In this document: positions 1-9,958 of the stretch, one piece after another
How positions within the stretch are numbered: position 1 is the first letter of the stretch
Layout: the number at the start of each line of letters is the position of its first letter
Source of the DNA: Cyclaneusma minus
Lineage: Eukaryota; Ascomycota; Leotiomycetes; Marthamycetales; Marthamycetaceae
Assembly: GCA_037179335.1 (NCBI GenBank)
Contig: JAKZHN010000009.1
Span: forward strand, 1,178,001 to 1,242,000
Direction of reading: 5' to 3'
Length of the DNA stretch: 64,000 nt
Made by a program: the position numbers and the translations under genes
Notes under the pieces: model-generated
Database searches by the model: none
What the model saw: only the letters and a program-made list of their open reading frames with translations
Told to the model about the DNA's origin: nothing

Positions 1-2100
1 TGTTGACTTTGGGATCAGAAAGACAGGCAAGCACGCTTTACTCTGATCCAAATCATGAGATGTTTGCGTATTGACTTTGTTTCATGCCCAAGAAAAGGGC
101 ATGAGGTATGGGCTTTATATAGCTGTTGGACTGCGATTTGTTTCGATTGCTTGCTATCCAATATCCATGAAAAAGCAGTGTAAACGGCAGTAGAAGGAAG
201 CTTCCAACAGCAGTCTGTATTCAGGGATGGATGGTAGTGACTAGCCAGCGTCACGAGTTCATTGGAGAAAGGCTATGCCGTAAAGTGTATGTGGCTCCAG
301 AACCTCTAGGGAATCTGAAGATCTTGGCTTAGGTACCAGAAATCGCAGGACTTCGGTTTCTCTCGACTCCCATGAGGGTGAGGTTGCGGTCAGGCGGGCT
401 TAGGATCAGGAACAGGCTGTGAGATATGGGCTTTTTATAGCTGCAGAATTGCGAACCACACGGAATGCCTGTCAAAAAATGGCTGAAATCACAGGGGGCG
501 AGCGACGGTAGCTGAATTTTTTGACAGCAGCATATGTTTAGGGGTGGGCGGCGATTACGAGCCAGACTCACGCTTTCGCCAGAAACACCACTGCCAGAAA
601 GTATACATCGGTTGTCACGTCGAGGGAATTTGAAGATGGTGGCTTGGGTACGGAAAAGAAAGGACTTTGTTTCTCCATATTCCAATAGTGGGCCGTCGAG
701 GATACTGGGTTTTTGCTCCAAAGAAAGCTGTGAGGTGTGGCCTTTATATGGCCATTGACCTGCAATTCACAAAGGAGTGTTTGTTGTCCAAGAAACGCAG
801 AGTGCGGGCGACGGTAGCAGAGTCCCCCGACAACAGCACATACTCATAGGTGGCTCACCCCCGCCAAACTCATGCTCTCTTCAAGAAAACCACTACCAGA
901 AAGCATAGCCCTATTCAAGACCCCGAGCTCATTTGAAGCTATTAGCTTTAGGGCATACCGTGTGAAAGACAGGCCTTTGTTTCTTCCTATTGCAACCACA
1001 GTTACTGCTCCATCTGGGAATTCAGTTTCTTGCCCAAAAAGAAACTATGAGGAGCGGGCTTTATATAACTCCCTGAATTGCGATTCCCCAAAAAACGCTT
1101 TCTTTTTCTCAAGCAAAGTATAAACAACGGCAGCAAAAGCCCTCGACAGCAACACATATTCAGGGATGCCTCACCCCCACGCTTTCATCAAACAAACACC
1201 ACGACCCAAAGTCCAGCAAAGTTCAAACCATCAAAGGGTCCTAAACACGTCGGCTTCCGTTTGGGAAAGGCAGGCTTTCACTTCTCCCTATTGCAGATAG
1301 ATGGCGCAGAAGGATGGCACGCGCGTTTCATACTCAAGAAAGGGCTGTAAAGTGTGGGCGTTATATAGCTTCCTGCATTGCGATTTCCAGAGAATGCTCG
1401 TCAACGAAAAGCAGAGTGTGAAGGACAGTAGCAGCATTCTTTGACGGCAGCGCATATTCAAGCGTGGCTTACTCCCGCCAGACTCACGCTTTCGGCAAGG
1501 AAATTACGATCAAAAGTGTAGTTTTCATGTTTTGATTCGGAGAGTCTGGCGGATTCGAATATTGTGGGCTTGGCTATGGAAAAGGCATCTATCTCACTAT
1601 CTCGCTCTGTACCAGTCGTAGTCGTTGCTGTGTTCCCCACGCTTTCGTGCTCAAATGCAGACTGTAGGGTGTGGGCATTATATAGCTTTTCCACCGCAAG
1701 GCTCGGTTCACCACTGAGGGAAAGAAAGGGTGTAAAGGACGGCAGCAAAAGCCCTCAACAGCAGCGTACATTCAGGGTGGCTACCAACCAACGCCACCTC
1801 TTTGCCTTAAAAGACATCAGACCAGAAAGTGTAGCTCGACACATGATATCAAGACGATGTCAAGATATTTGCTTTGGTATGGAAGGTGGCAGGCCTCGGT
1901 TTCCTCCTGCTCCCATTCGAGCGTGGTTCGAATAAGATGTTTCATGCTTAGAAAGAGGCTGTGAGGTGTGGGGTTTATATAGCTTTTACATAGAGCGCTT
2001 GGAGAGAGAGAGCTAAATGCAAAATGTAATGACGGTAGCAGAAGCCCTCGACAGCAGCATATCCATCCCAGGGGTGGCTACTACCCGACCAAAAGGTATA
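1..2100 (+). repeat. Degenerate tandem array A, seven ~310-bp units each with a TATA-like box
   Basis: A TATATAG-like box preceded by a GTGTGGGC-like word recurs near 116, 435, 744, 1062, 1362, 1679 and 1975, a spacing of roughly 296-319 bp. About 60-100 bp after each box comes a second conserved block that starts like GACGGTAGCAG, continues with CTCGACAGCAGCA and ATATTCAGGGGTGGCT, and ends near ACTCACGCTTTCGCC. Copies are near 186, 504, 810, 1125, 1423, 1737 and 2029. A third block (GGCTT...GACAGGCCTTTGTTTCTCC) lies upstream of the box. Units differ by many substitutions and small indels, and no reading frame is shared between them. The array begins inside a unit, so it probably continues left of the window. 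Orientation is arbitrary; it is given as the strand on which the TATA-like box reads forward. Confidence 0.8.
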
Positions 2101-4600
2101 TGCGTTTCGAAAAAACCGAGGGGACTCAAGAGATGCTGACTGCGGCGGTTGGAAGGTAGGCATCCACTTCTTCGAGAGTGCCATCTTGCATATCTTGAGG
2201 CGATTGTTCTTTGGTGGCCTAGAGGTGTGTATGGAGAAGCTCATGTAGTTTTTAGACTGCAAGCAAGTGAGTGGCAATATGGGACACGTGAGCTAGCGAT
2301 TGACTGGGAGCTTCGACAGGTACCTAGGCTTTGGGACGACAGCTGGTATGTTTAGCTGGCGGGAAAGACGAAAATGCTGTAATGCGACTGAAAGCAAGTG
2401 GCTGGGTATGAGAAACTCGACACTGGCCTTGTACCGTCGAGTTGTATCCATGGCCTTCACTTACAAGATATTCAGATCCCGCTTGTCTCTCATCTGGGGC
2501 TAGGTTGCAGCTTGGATGCACTACCCAGATTGCAGCTCGGAACAGCTCAGAATGGTTTCAAGTACTTACCGTCGGAGTCCTAAAGACTTGGGTTGCTTCA
2601 AGCTTCAGAGACAGAAGCAGCACCCCAGAGCACATCAAGCACTCGCGCTTCTTTCAGTACTGGACAAGCACGACGCTGGACAAAAAAAAACTTCAATGCC
2701 CTACCTCGTGAACTCCTCTCTCAAAACCGAGGAAGAAAAAGATCGCACACCTACCACAAGTCCTACCTGTCCATCCCAGCGGAGTGGTCGTCGTCCAATC
2801 GTCCAACATTGAGTAACAGTGGCCGGAAGCACAGCAGTACTCAGCCTCAGTGACGCGTACGCCAGCCTCGTCGCAACACGACAGTCCTCCAACCCCCTTA
2901 CCTCACGCAGCCAAGCCCAGCATTCCCGTGTATGTATGTCGTCCTCTCTGTTTCGCCGGCCGGCCCGACAAGGCGGTAATAAGATGACATCAAAAAGCGC
3001 TTCCGTGAAGTGGATTTTCGAGTCGTAAGCAGGCCGTTCCACCGACGTCGCCAAGCAGCCAGTCCATCTGCACGGAAGCTTTTGCTCAAGATGCTGAGTC
3101 GCTGGCGGCAGCGATCTTTCAAGTTCAGTTGGAATCCCGGGGTTTTTCGTCGCTGCAATCTGGCACAATGCTGGTGCCCTTCGCGACTCGGTAGCTGGGT
3201 TCCCAGGCATGTGCGATGCAGTCAGACGGACGTGTAATTCGAACGCTCTGGCTCTCCCGTTCAATGCGTCGTGAGGTAAGAAGTCATTTCCCCACCGGTA
3301 GCGAGATCGCTCACCATCTCGATCCTCGGGCGCGCCCAGGCTGGGCTCTTCGCGATTTGCGAATGTCGTCATCTCGGCGCCGGAGGGTCCTCCGATTGTC
3401 GCGTGTGAAAGAGAAGATTCCAGAAGCACGCTCGGGCGTAAGCAAGCGCTCGAGGACGATGGCGCATGGCGATATGTGGCGTTTGTGAAGCGATTGACGA
3501 CTCGTGTCTCTTAATAGAAGCGAATGAATAAAGTGAGTGATTTTCAGTCGAATGCGACGATATAATCTCGGGTGTGGAATGGATTCATCGAAGGATTGGA
3601 CAGCGTTGCTTGAAGCTCCTCGGAGCACAGTCGGAGGCGCGCCCGATGCATCGGACTTGAGTGGGAACGGCGATAAGCAGGATTCAAGTGCTTCGATAAA
3701 GGATTTTTGGGAGAGCCGTGCTCGGGCGATGATGTGACTCAGGGGGCTTGGAGGACACGTTTTCAGGAATGCCACTGGCTGCTAGGCCGAGAGGGGGAGA
3801 TGTGACGAGACGGACTATGGAACGTTAGCGGACTGGAGGGAGGGCTGCAACGAAACGGGGGCAATTTCAAATTTCGTGATGCAAGCTGTGATGCAGGCTG
3901 TGGCAAGGCTCGGAGCCTCGTTGTTCGCATATTTTTTCTTTTCAGCTGCTCATGCATGTGCTGTGGAGTTGCCGCCAGCCTTGCAGGTCGTGTTGGTTGG
4001 GTGCTTGGGGCACTGTAGATGCTGTATCTCGGAATATGCGATGCCCCGGGAGCGTGCTTCGTGTGTGAACGGAAGCCTGGTGGTGACTCAATTGCTTGGT
4101 TCCTTGGTGACTCTGGGAGTGGTGCAAGATGATTCGACGAGACCCGACTGATCCGGAAGAGACGCGTGCTCGTCAAAGAAATGAGCATCCGGATTGACTT
4201 CGATATCCAGCCAATTCAAGCCGTCGCTCATGTCATTGATTCACACCAACAGCACGATTGGGCGGCGGGCGGCGATAACGCCTTTGCTCAGGGGCCAGGC
4301 CGGCGCTGGGCATGAAAACGAGCGCGTAATAGGAGACGGAAGGAGCGACTCAGGAGGCGCATCAAGGTTCGAGCACACGCGCTACGAGCTGCGAGACAGG
4401 GATGGCCGCCAGAGGTCGCCAATCAGCGCGCGCTGATACGGCCCAAGCAGCAGGCCAGCCGTGCTGTGTGGAAGGCGCGCTACACGCATGCGGCCTAGCA
4501 CATGCGCGTGGATGCCTTGCTCGCTGCCTCAGGCTGCACATCGCCCGGGTATATAGCCACCAGCTCCCCCCATTCTTTGCTCGGATCTTTTTCGGCTCCT
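2101..4600. other. Gene-poor interval, no gene supported
   Basis: Several overlapping frames of 60-240 codons are open here, the longest on the minus strand at 2701-3429. None shows a recognisable domain, a convincing intron structure or a clean start, and different frames are open over the same bases, as expected of GC-balanced non-coding DNA. A perfect 16-bp palindrome, ATCAGCGCGCGCTGAT, sits at 4422-4437. Confidence 0.5.
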
Positions 4601-5529
4601 GCTCTTTCGTGACCCGATATCGTGCTGTTGTCGTCGACGCTCCATCTCGACCAACATCCCCAGCCTCGCCGCCTCCCCCCCGCGCGTGTCTCCTAAAATA
4701 AGACGGCAGGCAGAAAGACTGCAGCTCCTCTGGTCGAAGGGAAAGTCGTCGCTGTCGCACTGTCGCACCCTTAATACTGTCGCGAGCGGAAGAACGCTGC
4801 GTCCGATAAAAGCCGGTCCCGCGCGCATCACAGTCACAAGTGTTGCTGTCGCCCATTCACTCCTTCGTCGTCGCTTACCTCGTCGTCGCTGAGCTTCGCA
4901 GCAAAGCTTCGCCGGCCTCGTCGCTAAAGCTTCGCCTCAGGTCGCGCTAAGAGTCCACGCGGGATTGAACTGCTTAAATTTGGAGCTGGCAACCTCGCAC
5001 CTCCATCTTTTTTCAACTACAGACCTGCAAGTTCAACATTGAAAAAGGCGCCTCGGACAACCTCCAAACTCAATTCAATCTTTCAATCCCCTCGTTGACT
5101 ACTCTCTCTTCTCTGTAACCCTCTCTGGTCGCGATCGCGCAAGGATCAAGACCTTCCTCAATCTCGCCATCTCGTCGAGCAGTGACTTTCTGGGGACACA
5201 TTGAGTTGTTCATCCCTCAAACAAGGGTAAGATCTCCTCCACTGCTGCGCGACTGACCTGAGCTGCCTGCGCTGCTTGCACTGCTTGCCCATTACCTTCA
5301 CATCTCTCTGCCTGTATCTGCCCACGCCTGTACCCCACTCCCTCACACTGCGCGCGCTCTGCTTTGCGCCAGACATCTTGCGCTCGACTTTGCACACGCG
5401 CAGCTTGTCGCGACTGACCAGCCTCACTTGAACAAAGATCTAACGCGCTCAACCTACAGACCTGCTCAGCCTCTTCCATACTCCACACTCGAACACCCAA
5501 ACACAAGTACCTACATACTCGCAGTCGCA
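4601..5529 (+). promoter_or_regulatory. Upstream region and CT-rich leader of the TBP gene
   Basis: The 400 bases before the TBP start are pyrimidine-rich, with CTCTCTCTTCTCTG near 5102 and long C/T stretches. This is the usual composition of a filamentous-fungal housekeeping promoter and 5' leader. I see no strong TATA box close to the start codon. An in-frame ATG 34 codons upstream (5428) is read through without a stop, but the added residues are not conserved-looking, so 5530 is preferred as the start. A leader intron cannot be excluded. Confidence 0.4.
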
Positions 5530-6484
5530 ATGGACCACATTCAGACTCACCCGGCCAATGCCGCCCAAGCCAAGACCTTTGTCGCGCCCGGTTCTTTGTC
5601 CTTCCCAGGTGGTGCTGGCGAGCTCACTCCTCCTTCAATCGAGGGTGACAGATCCAACGGTCAACAGAACGGTGCCGTCAATGATGGCAAGCATGGCAAT
5701 GGCAATGGGGTGACTCCCGCTACGCCTGCTGCCACTCCCGGCGCTGCGCAGAACGGCATCAACGGTGTGAGCGGAATTGTGCCCACTTTGCAGTATGTAT
5801 ACCCTGACGGCTTCTTGTTGCGCATCTAAGGCTCATGACTTGTCAAGGAACATCGTGGCCACGGTGAACCTCGATTGTCGTCTGGACCTCAAGACCATTG
5901 CCCTCCATGCCCGCAATGCTGAATACAACCCCAAGGTACTGCTGACTCCCGGACTTTGCTATACATCTCCTTCACGTGCTAACCTCTCCAGCGTTTTGCC
6001 GCTGTCATCATGCGCATCCGTGACCCCAAGACTACCGCTCTGATCTTCGCCTCTGGCAAGATGGTCGTCACTGGTGCCAAGTCTGAAGATGACTCCAAGT
6101 TGGCTTCCCGCAAGTATGCGCGCATCATCCAGAAGCTTGGTTTCAACGCCAAGTTCACAGACTTCAAGATTCAGAACATCGTTGGCTCCTGCGACATCAA
6201 GTTCCCCATTCGTTTGGAAGGACTGGCTTCGCGCCACCACAACTTCAGCTCTTACGAGCCTGAGTTGTTCCCTGGTCTGATCTACCGCATGATCAAGCCC
6301 AAGATCGTTCTCTTGATCTTCGTCAGTGGCAAGATTGTCTTGACCGGTGCCAAGGTCCGCGAGGAGATCTACCAGGCCTTCGAGATGATCTACCCTGTCC
6401 TTCAAGGTTTGTGCCTCTCGTCTTTGTTTATAATTGGTCTAGTGATCATTGCTGACTCTCCCCAAAGATTTCAAGAAGGTCTAA
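5530..6484 (+). CDS. spt15: TATA-box-binding protein (TBP), four exons
   Basis: General transcription factor that binds the minor groove of TATA DNA as part of TFIID, and also serves RNA polymerases I and III. Exons are 5530-5792, 5848-5935, 5992-6406 and 6468-6484. Introns of 55, 56 and 61 bp have GT...AG ends, and the second has a GCTAACC branch site. The spliced product is 260 residues. Residues 1-80 are a variable Gly/Asn/Ala-rich tail. Residues 81-260 form the universal core of two direct repeats, seen as IVATVNLDCRLDLKTIALHA in repeat one and IVGSCDIKFPIRLEGLA in repeat two, with the paired motifs FASGKMVVTGAK and FVSGKIVLTGAK. The core ends in the usual VLQDFKKV. The last exon codes only five and a third residues. 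The start at 5530 follows a good CGCAATGG context. The gene symbol follows yeast usage. Confidence 0.97.
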
Positions 6485-7804
6485 CCAACCTCCCTCGAGA
6501 TTACAAGAAGGTTTAAGCGTGCCTCGGCATGCTTTCACAGGATGGATCACTCTGCCTTGCTTCATTGCTCGGCATGTACCATCAGATCAGACATCTCCGC
6601 TGTACAATTACCAACCCCCACACTTGTCACGATATTACGACCCGAAAAGCCCCCGATCGTCGCGAAACCTACACGTCGACCCTGACTCTGGACCTCCCAT
6701 ATCCAAGTCATTCGATAGCTTCGATCAGTCTCTCGTCCTTTCTTTGCATTGCACTGGCGTTCTTGCGTTACTGGAGTCGGCTCTACAGGTTTTACACGCG
6801 TTCAACCTTTTCCCGCATTTGCTTCCTCTCATACAGAGAAGAAGCTAGAATTGCACCCCCATCGCCTTCGTCGGTGGCATGTGCGCAGGTCGAAGATGCC
6901 GTCCTAATTTGACCCAACCCATTTCAAATTTCGCAAGAGAGCTCGAGAGATATCAGAGATGCCCGCGGGCACATCTCATTGATGCCTTTCTTCAAGGAGA
7001 GGCGCTACTAGCATTGACCTTTCAGAGGTTCGACCCACCGAGGTCTTGTTTTGCTTTGGTTTTGTTTTATGGCCAGCCATAATGGGCGGACGCTTGAGGT
7101 CCGGCTGTGCCAAAATTCGGAAACCGTGGTTTGGTAGCAGACTTTGCTCATCACTACTGCCTTTGGCCTTGCACCTCCTCTTTCGGGAAGCGGTTCAAGG
7201 TCGTCAAATATGCTCGCCGTAAGGCCTGCATTTTAGTTACTGAGGGTCTATCACACGCTGCCTTTTGGTATGGTCACACTAGTCTTCTAGCAGATCAATA
7301 TCAACCACCCGTTGCAAACTACTGATGAGTTCTAACTTGTGTGATGTGGTGCTGTGACCTGATTGTCTTCTGCTGTGATGTCCCTCCGTCTCCTGGTCCC
7401 TTGCCCTCCTCTTTCTAGCCCTGCCCTGCTTGCTCCAGCATGTGGACCCTGTTTGTCCCTTGTACTTGGAGATGATCACTTGACCTTGTCAAGGCCTCAT
7501 GTGGCAAGCTCCAAAGCCCTCTCCCACCCCGCCACCTTTCCCTGCTCTCCGCTTCCTCATGACCCATGCAAGGCTTGTCTTTCCTGGCGCAAGCACATCC
7601 ACCTCGTCACTCCCATCCATCCAGCCAGACTCTTCGCAGCTTGCCCTGCTGTCACGGTGCAAGCTTGGCCTGGCACCTGCCTCGTTGGATGAGGAGTCGT
7701 GACGAGATGGATCTGATTGCGCCAGATTGCCCCCTTCCCTTGCTTCCATCTCTTGACTTTCAGACTTCCATCGTCAAGCCCACAAGTATTTGCCCAGCCA
7801 GCCC
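6485..7804. other. Intergenic, convergent 3' regions of TBP and the oxidase gene
   Basis: This 1.3 kb lies between the ends of two convergent genes and should hold both 3' untranslated regions. Open frames here are short, overlapping and without recognisable domains. No RNA gene or repeat was recognised. Confidence 0.5.
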
Positions 7805-9244
7805 TCACAACTTACTCTCCCTCCCCACCCTTTCCTTCTCTTCCTCCCCAATATCCAACACCCAACCCTTCTCCCCACCCCGACTCCCATCATCCGTCCA
7901 CACCAATCCCTCTTCCCATCCTTTCCCCTCTTCCCCCTTTTTTTGCGTCTCAACACTAGGCCATTTCCACAACTCCTTATATTCTTTAGACAGTTTCCCT
8001 TCCATCCCCCCAACAACGCAGTCTCCCAACACAGGCAAGAACTTAAACGCATGTCCACTTCCTCCTGTTGCTATGAATAACGAGTTTTGTGCGCAGGAGG
8101 GATGATAGGTGATGAGAAAGTCGCCGGTGGGCGTGTCTGTGTAGTGGCATAGGCGTGTGTGAGAGAACCTGCTCTCATCAAACCCTTTCATTTCCGGTAC
8201 GATTTGTTGCAAAAATTCTGCCAAAGGTTTGGATGAGGAGGCGGGGATGGGGAGGTCGGGTATTGGTTTTGAGACGACGATTTTCTCTTGCCGAGAAGAT
8301 TGGGTGGACGGTGAAGTGGAGGAAGTGGATTCGGGGTTGGTAATGCGAACGGGGTTCATATAGCCGTATGCGTGGCGAGCTACTTTGAGCTCGTTGTTGC
8401 GGGGTGGGATGACGAAGAGTCCTGTGCTGAGATTCAAAAGCACGGGAATATTTCCCAACTCTTTTTGTTGAGCAGGGGAAATGGGCGTGTAGGCTAGTGC
8501 TTGGGCTGTGCTGGTGGCGATGTGGCGCATGTCGAGGAGGAGGGGGGACCAGGCGCCTGTTGCGAGGATTGTACGTTCTGCCTTGATCGTTTCGCCGGAC
8601 GCGAGGAGTACGCCGGTTACGACTTGCGATGAAGCCGAGGGTTCTCGCAAAAGGCAGACGGCTTCTCCGGTCACGAAATTGACGAGTCCAGTAGCCTTGA
8701 CTTTCTCATAAAGCCACTCCACACACCTCCCTGCATCCGCCCAGCCAGAGCGACGGTTGATATATCCCCAATCACCCGTCACTCCGCCCGTCCCAAAAAC
8801 CTTCCTTATAGCTTCTCGATCCACGAGTTCCTCAGCGCCGTCTGGGTCGTTATTCTCCCGACAAATCCGTTGCACATTCTCCCAACTCTTTTTCACGTAT
8901 TCCATGCCGGGTGTCTTGTGGTTGGCCACGAGTATCAAGCCGGATTCTGTGTAGCGACCGGCACCGCCGAGAGAGGAAGGAGAAGAGGGGTCGAGTCGCC
9001 ATTTCTCGAGAGAGCGAGCACCGAGACGCGAGTAGAGGGGGTGAGAGTAGTCGGTGCGGATTATGCGGCTGGTGTCGGTGGATGAGGCGTCGGGACTGGG
9101 GATTGTGGGGGATTTTTCGAGGACGGTTATTGTGGTGGAGGAGTAGGTGGGAGAAGTGGAAAGGGTGAGGGCGGTGGAGAGGCCGAAGACGCCGGCGCCT
9201 AGGATGAGGATCGATTTTGGTGGTGGGGAGTTGGTGGTGGACAT
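7805..9244 (-). CDS. Peroxisomal FAD-dependent amine/amino-acid oxidase (saccharopine/pipecolate/fructosyl-amine oxidase family)
   Basis: A single-exon flavoprotein of 479 residues of the DAO (FAD-dependent oxidoreductase) superfamily, which oxidises the C-N bond of a secondary amine to an imine and makes hydrogen peroxide. Residues 12-21 (ILILGAGVFG) are the dinucleotide-binding fold. SRIIRTDYSHPLYSRLG (59-75) and RLCHYTDTPTGDFLITYHP (364-382) are typical of monomeric sarcosine, pipecolate, saccharopine and fructosyl-amine oxidases. Cys366 sits where that family attaches FAD covalently. GGSGHAFKFLPVLG (394-407) is the C-terminal FAD contact. The protein ends in Ser-Lys-Leu, a canonical PTS1 peroxisomal signal, which fits a peroxide-forming enzyme. 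The frame is open 76 codons further upstream, but the extension has no Rossmann or conserved features, so the ATG at 9244 is chosen. The exact substrate cannot be decided from sequence. Confidence 0.9.
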   Translation of the reverse strand: MSTTNSPPPKSILILGAGVFGLSTALTLSTSPTYSSTTITVLEKSPTIPSPDASSTDTSRIIRTDYSHPLYSRLGARSLEKWRLDPSSPSSLGGAGRYTESGLILVANHKTPGMEYVKKSWENVQRICRENNDPDGAEELVDREAIRKVFGTGGVTGDWGYINRRSGWADAGRCVEWLYEKVKATGLVNFVTGEAVCLLREPSASSQVVTGVLLASGETIKAERTILATGAWSPLLLDMRHIATSTAQALAYTPISPAQQKELGNIPVLLNLSTGLFVIPPRNNELKVARHAYGYMNPVRITNPESTSSTSPSTQSSRQEKIVVSKPIPDLPIPASSSKPLAEFLQQIVPEMKGFDESRFSHTRLCHYTDTPTGDFLITYHPSCAQNSLFIATGGSGHAFKFLPVLGDCVVGGMEGKLSKEYKELWKWPSVETQKKGEEGKGWEEGLVWTDDGSRGGEKGWVLDIGEEEKERVGRESKL

Positions 9245-9958
9245 GACGATGGGTGCTATAGGGGGGAGAAGGCGTAGATGGGAATCTGTAGGAAGGACGT
9301 GAGGTGTGGAGGACTGAAGACGGGAAGAGAGGCTGGTGAGGGGTTTGGATGAAATGGCAAGTGAAGTGGAAATCAGGGTTTGACAACGGATCGAACCCGA
9401 CGAGACTCGTAGAGTAGACGGAAGTATCGGATCAAGAAAATGAGGGATATGTACTTGATAAATCGAATACAAGATGCTTGATACGATCTGAGAGAGACAG
9501 GACAGAGAGTGTGAGAGATGTAACCTACGATGCCGGCGACGACTTACCTTGTGGATGTGTGGATGTGGGTCGAGTCAGGAAGGACGGCCGATGTTAGGAG
9601 AGGGACTTGGCCGTTGGCCCGCTGACAGAGAGAGAGAGTGGTCCGAGCGCTGGCATTTTACTAGCTTGACGCCTTGCCTGACAGCCTCGCGAAGACCTCA
9701 GACCATTGATTGCGAAAGCTCTCAGAAGCTACAACTCACACATCATTCAGGAGACACGGCGGAATTGGTGCTCGGCATCTGAAATAGGGATCCAGCTGCA
9801 AGCGAGGAGACAAAGCTGCCGAATTTCGATAAGCCCGGTCTCAAGCGACAGCATACGAAGACCGCTTTCTGTCCGCCCAGCATCCGATCCAAATCGACTC
9901 GAGACAGACTCCAAAGCCTTCTACCAAAATACGCGGAAGTACGCAAATCTCCAGCACG
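9245..9958. promoter_or_regulatory. Divergent promoter region
   Basis: These 714 bp separate the start of the minus-strand oxidase from the start of the plus-strand splicing factor, and must carry both promoters. A GA-rich tract (GAGAGAGAGAG) lies near 9630. No strong TATA box was seen. Part of the interval continues the oxidase reading frame without a stop up to 9472. Confidence 0.45.

Noticed and set aside
1..2100. Array A as a CRISPR-like or telomeric array
   Set aside because: Units are ~310 bp and diverged throughout, with no short identical repeats and unique spacers, and no TTAGGG repeats.
2701..3429. A 242-codon minus-strand frame between array A and TBP
   Set aside because: No domain, no intron evidence, and competing open frames over the same bases.
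4422..4437. 16-bp palindrome ATCAGCGCGCGCTGAT as an operator
   Set aside because: Isolated, not near a start codon, and GC-rich palindromes of this length are not rare in such sequence.
1..6484. A functional link between the TATA-bearing array and the adjacent TBP gene
   Set aside because: Adjacency is the only evidence. TATA arrays also occur far from TBP in this window, so coincidence is the simpler view.
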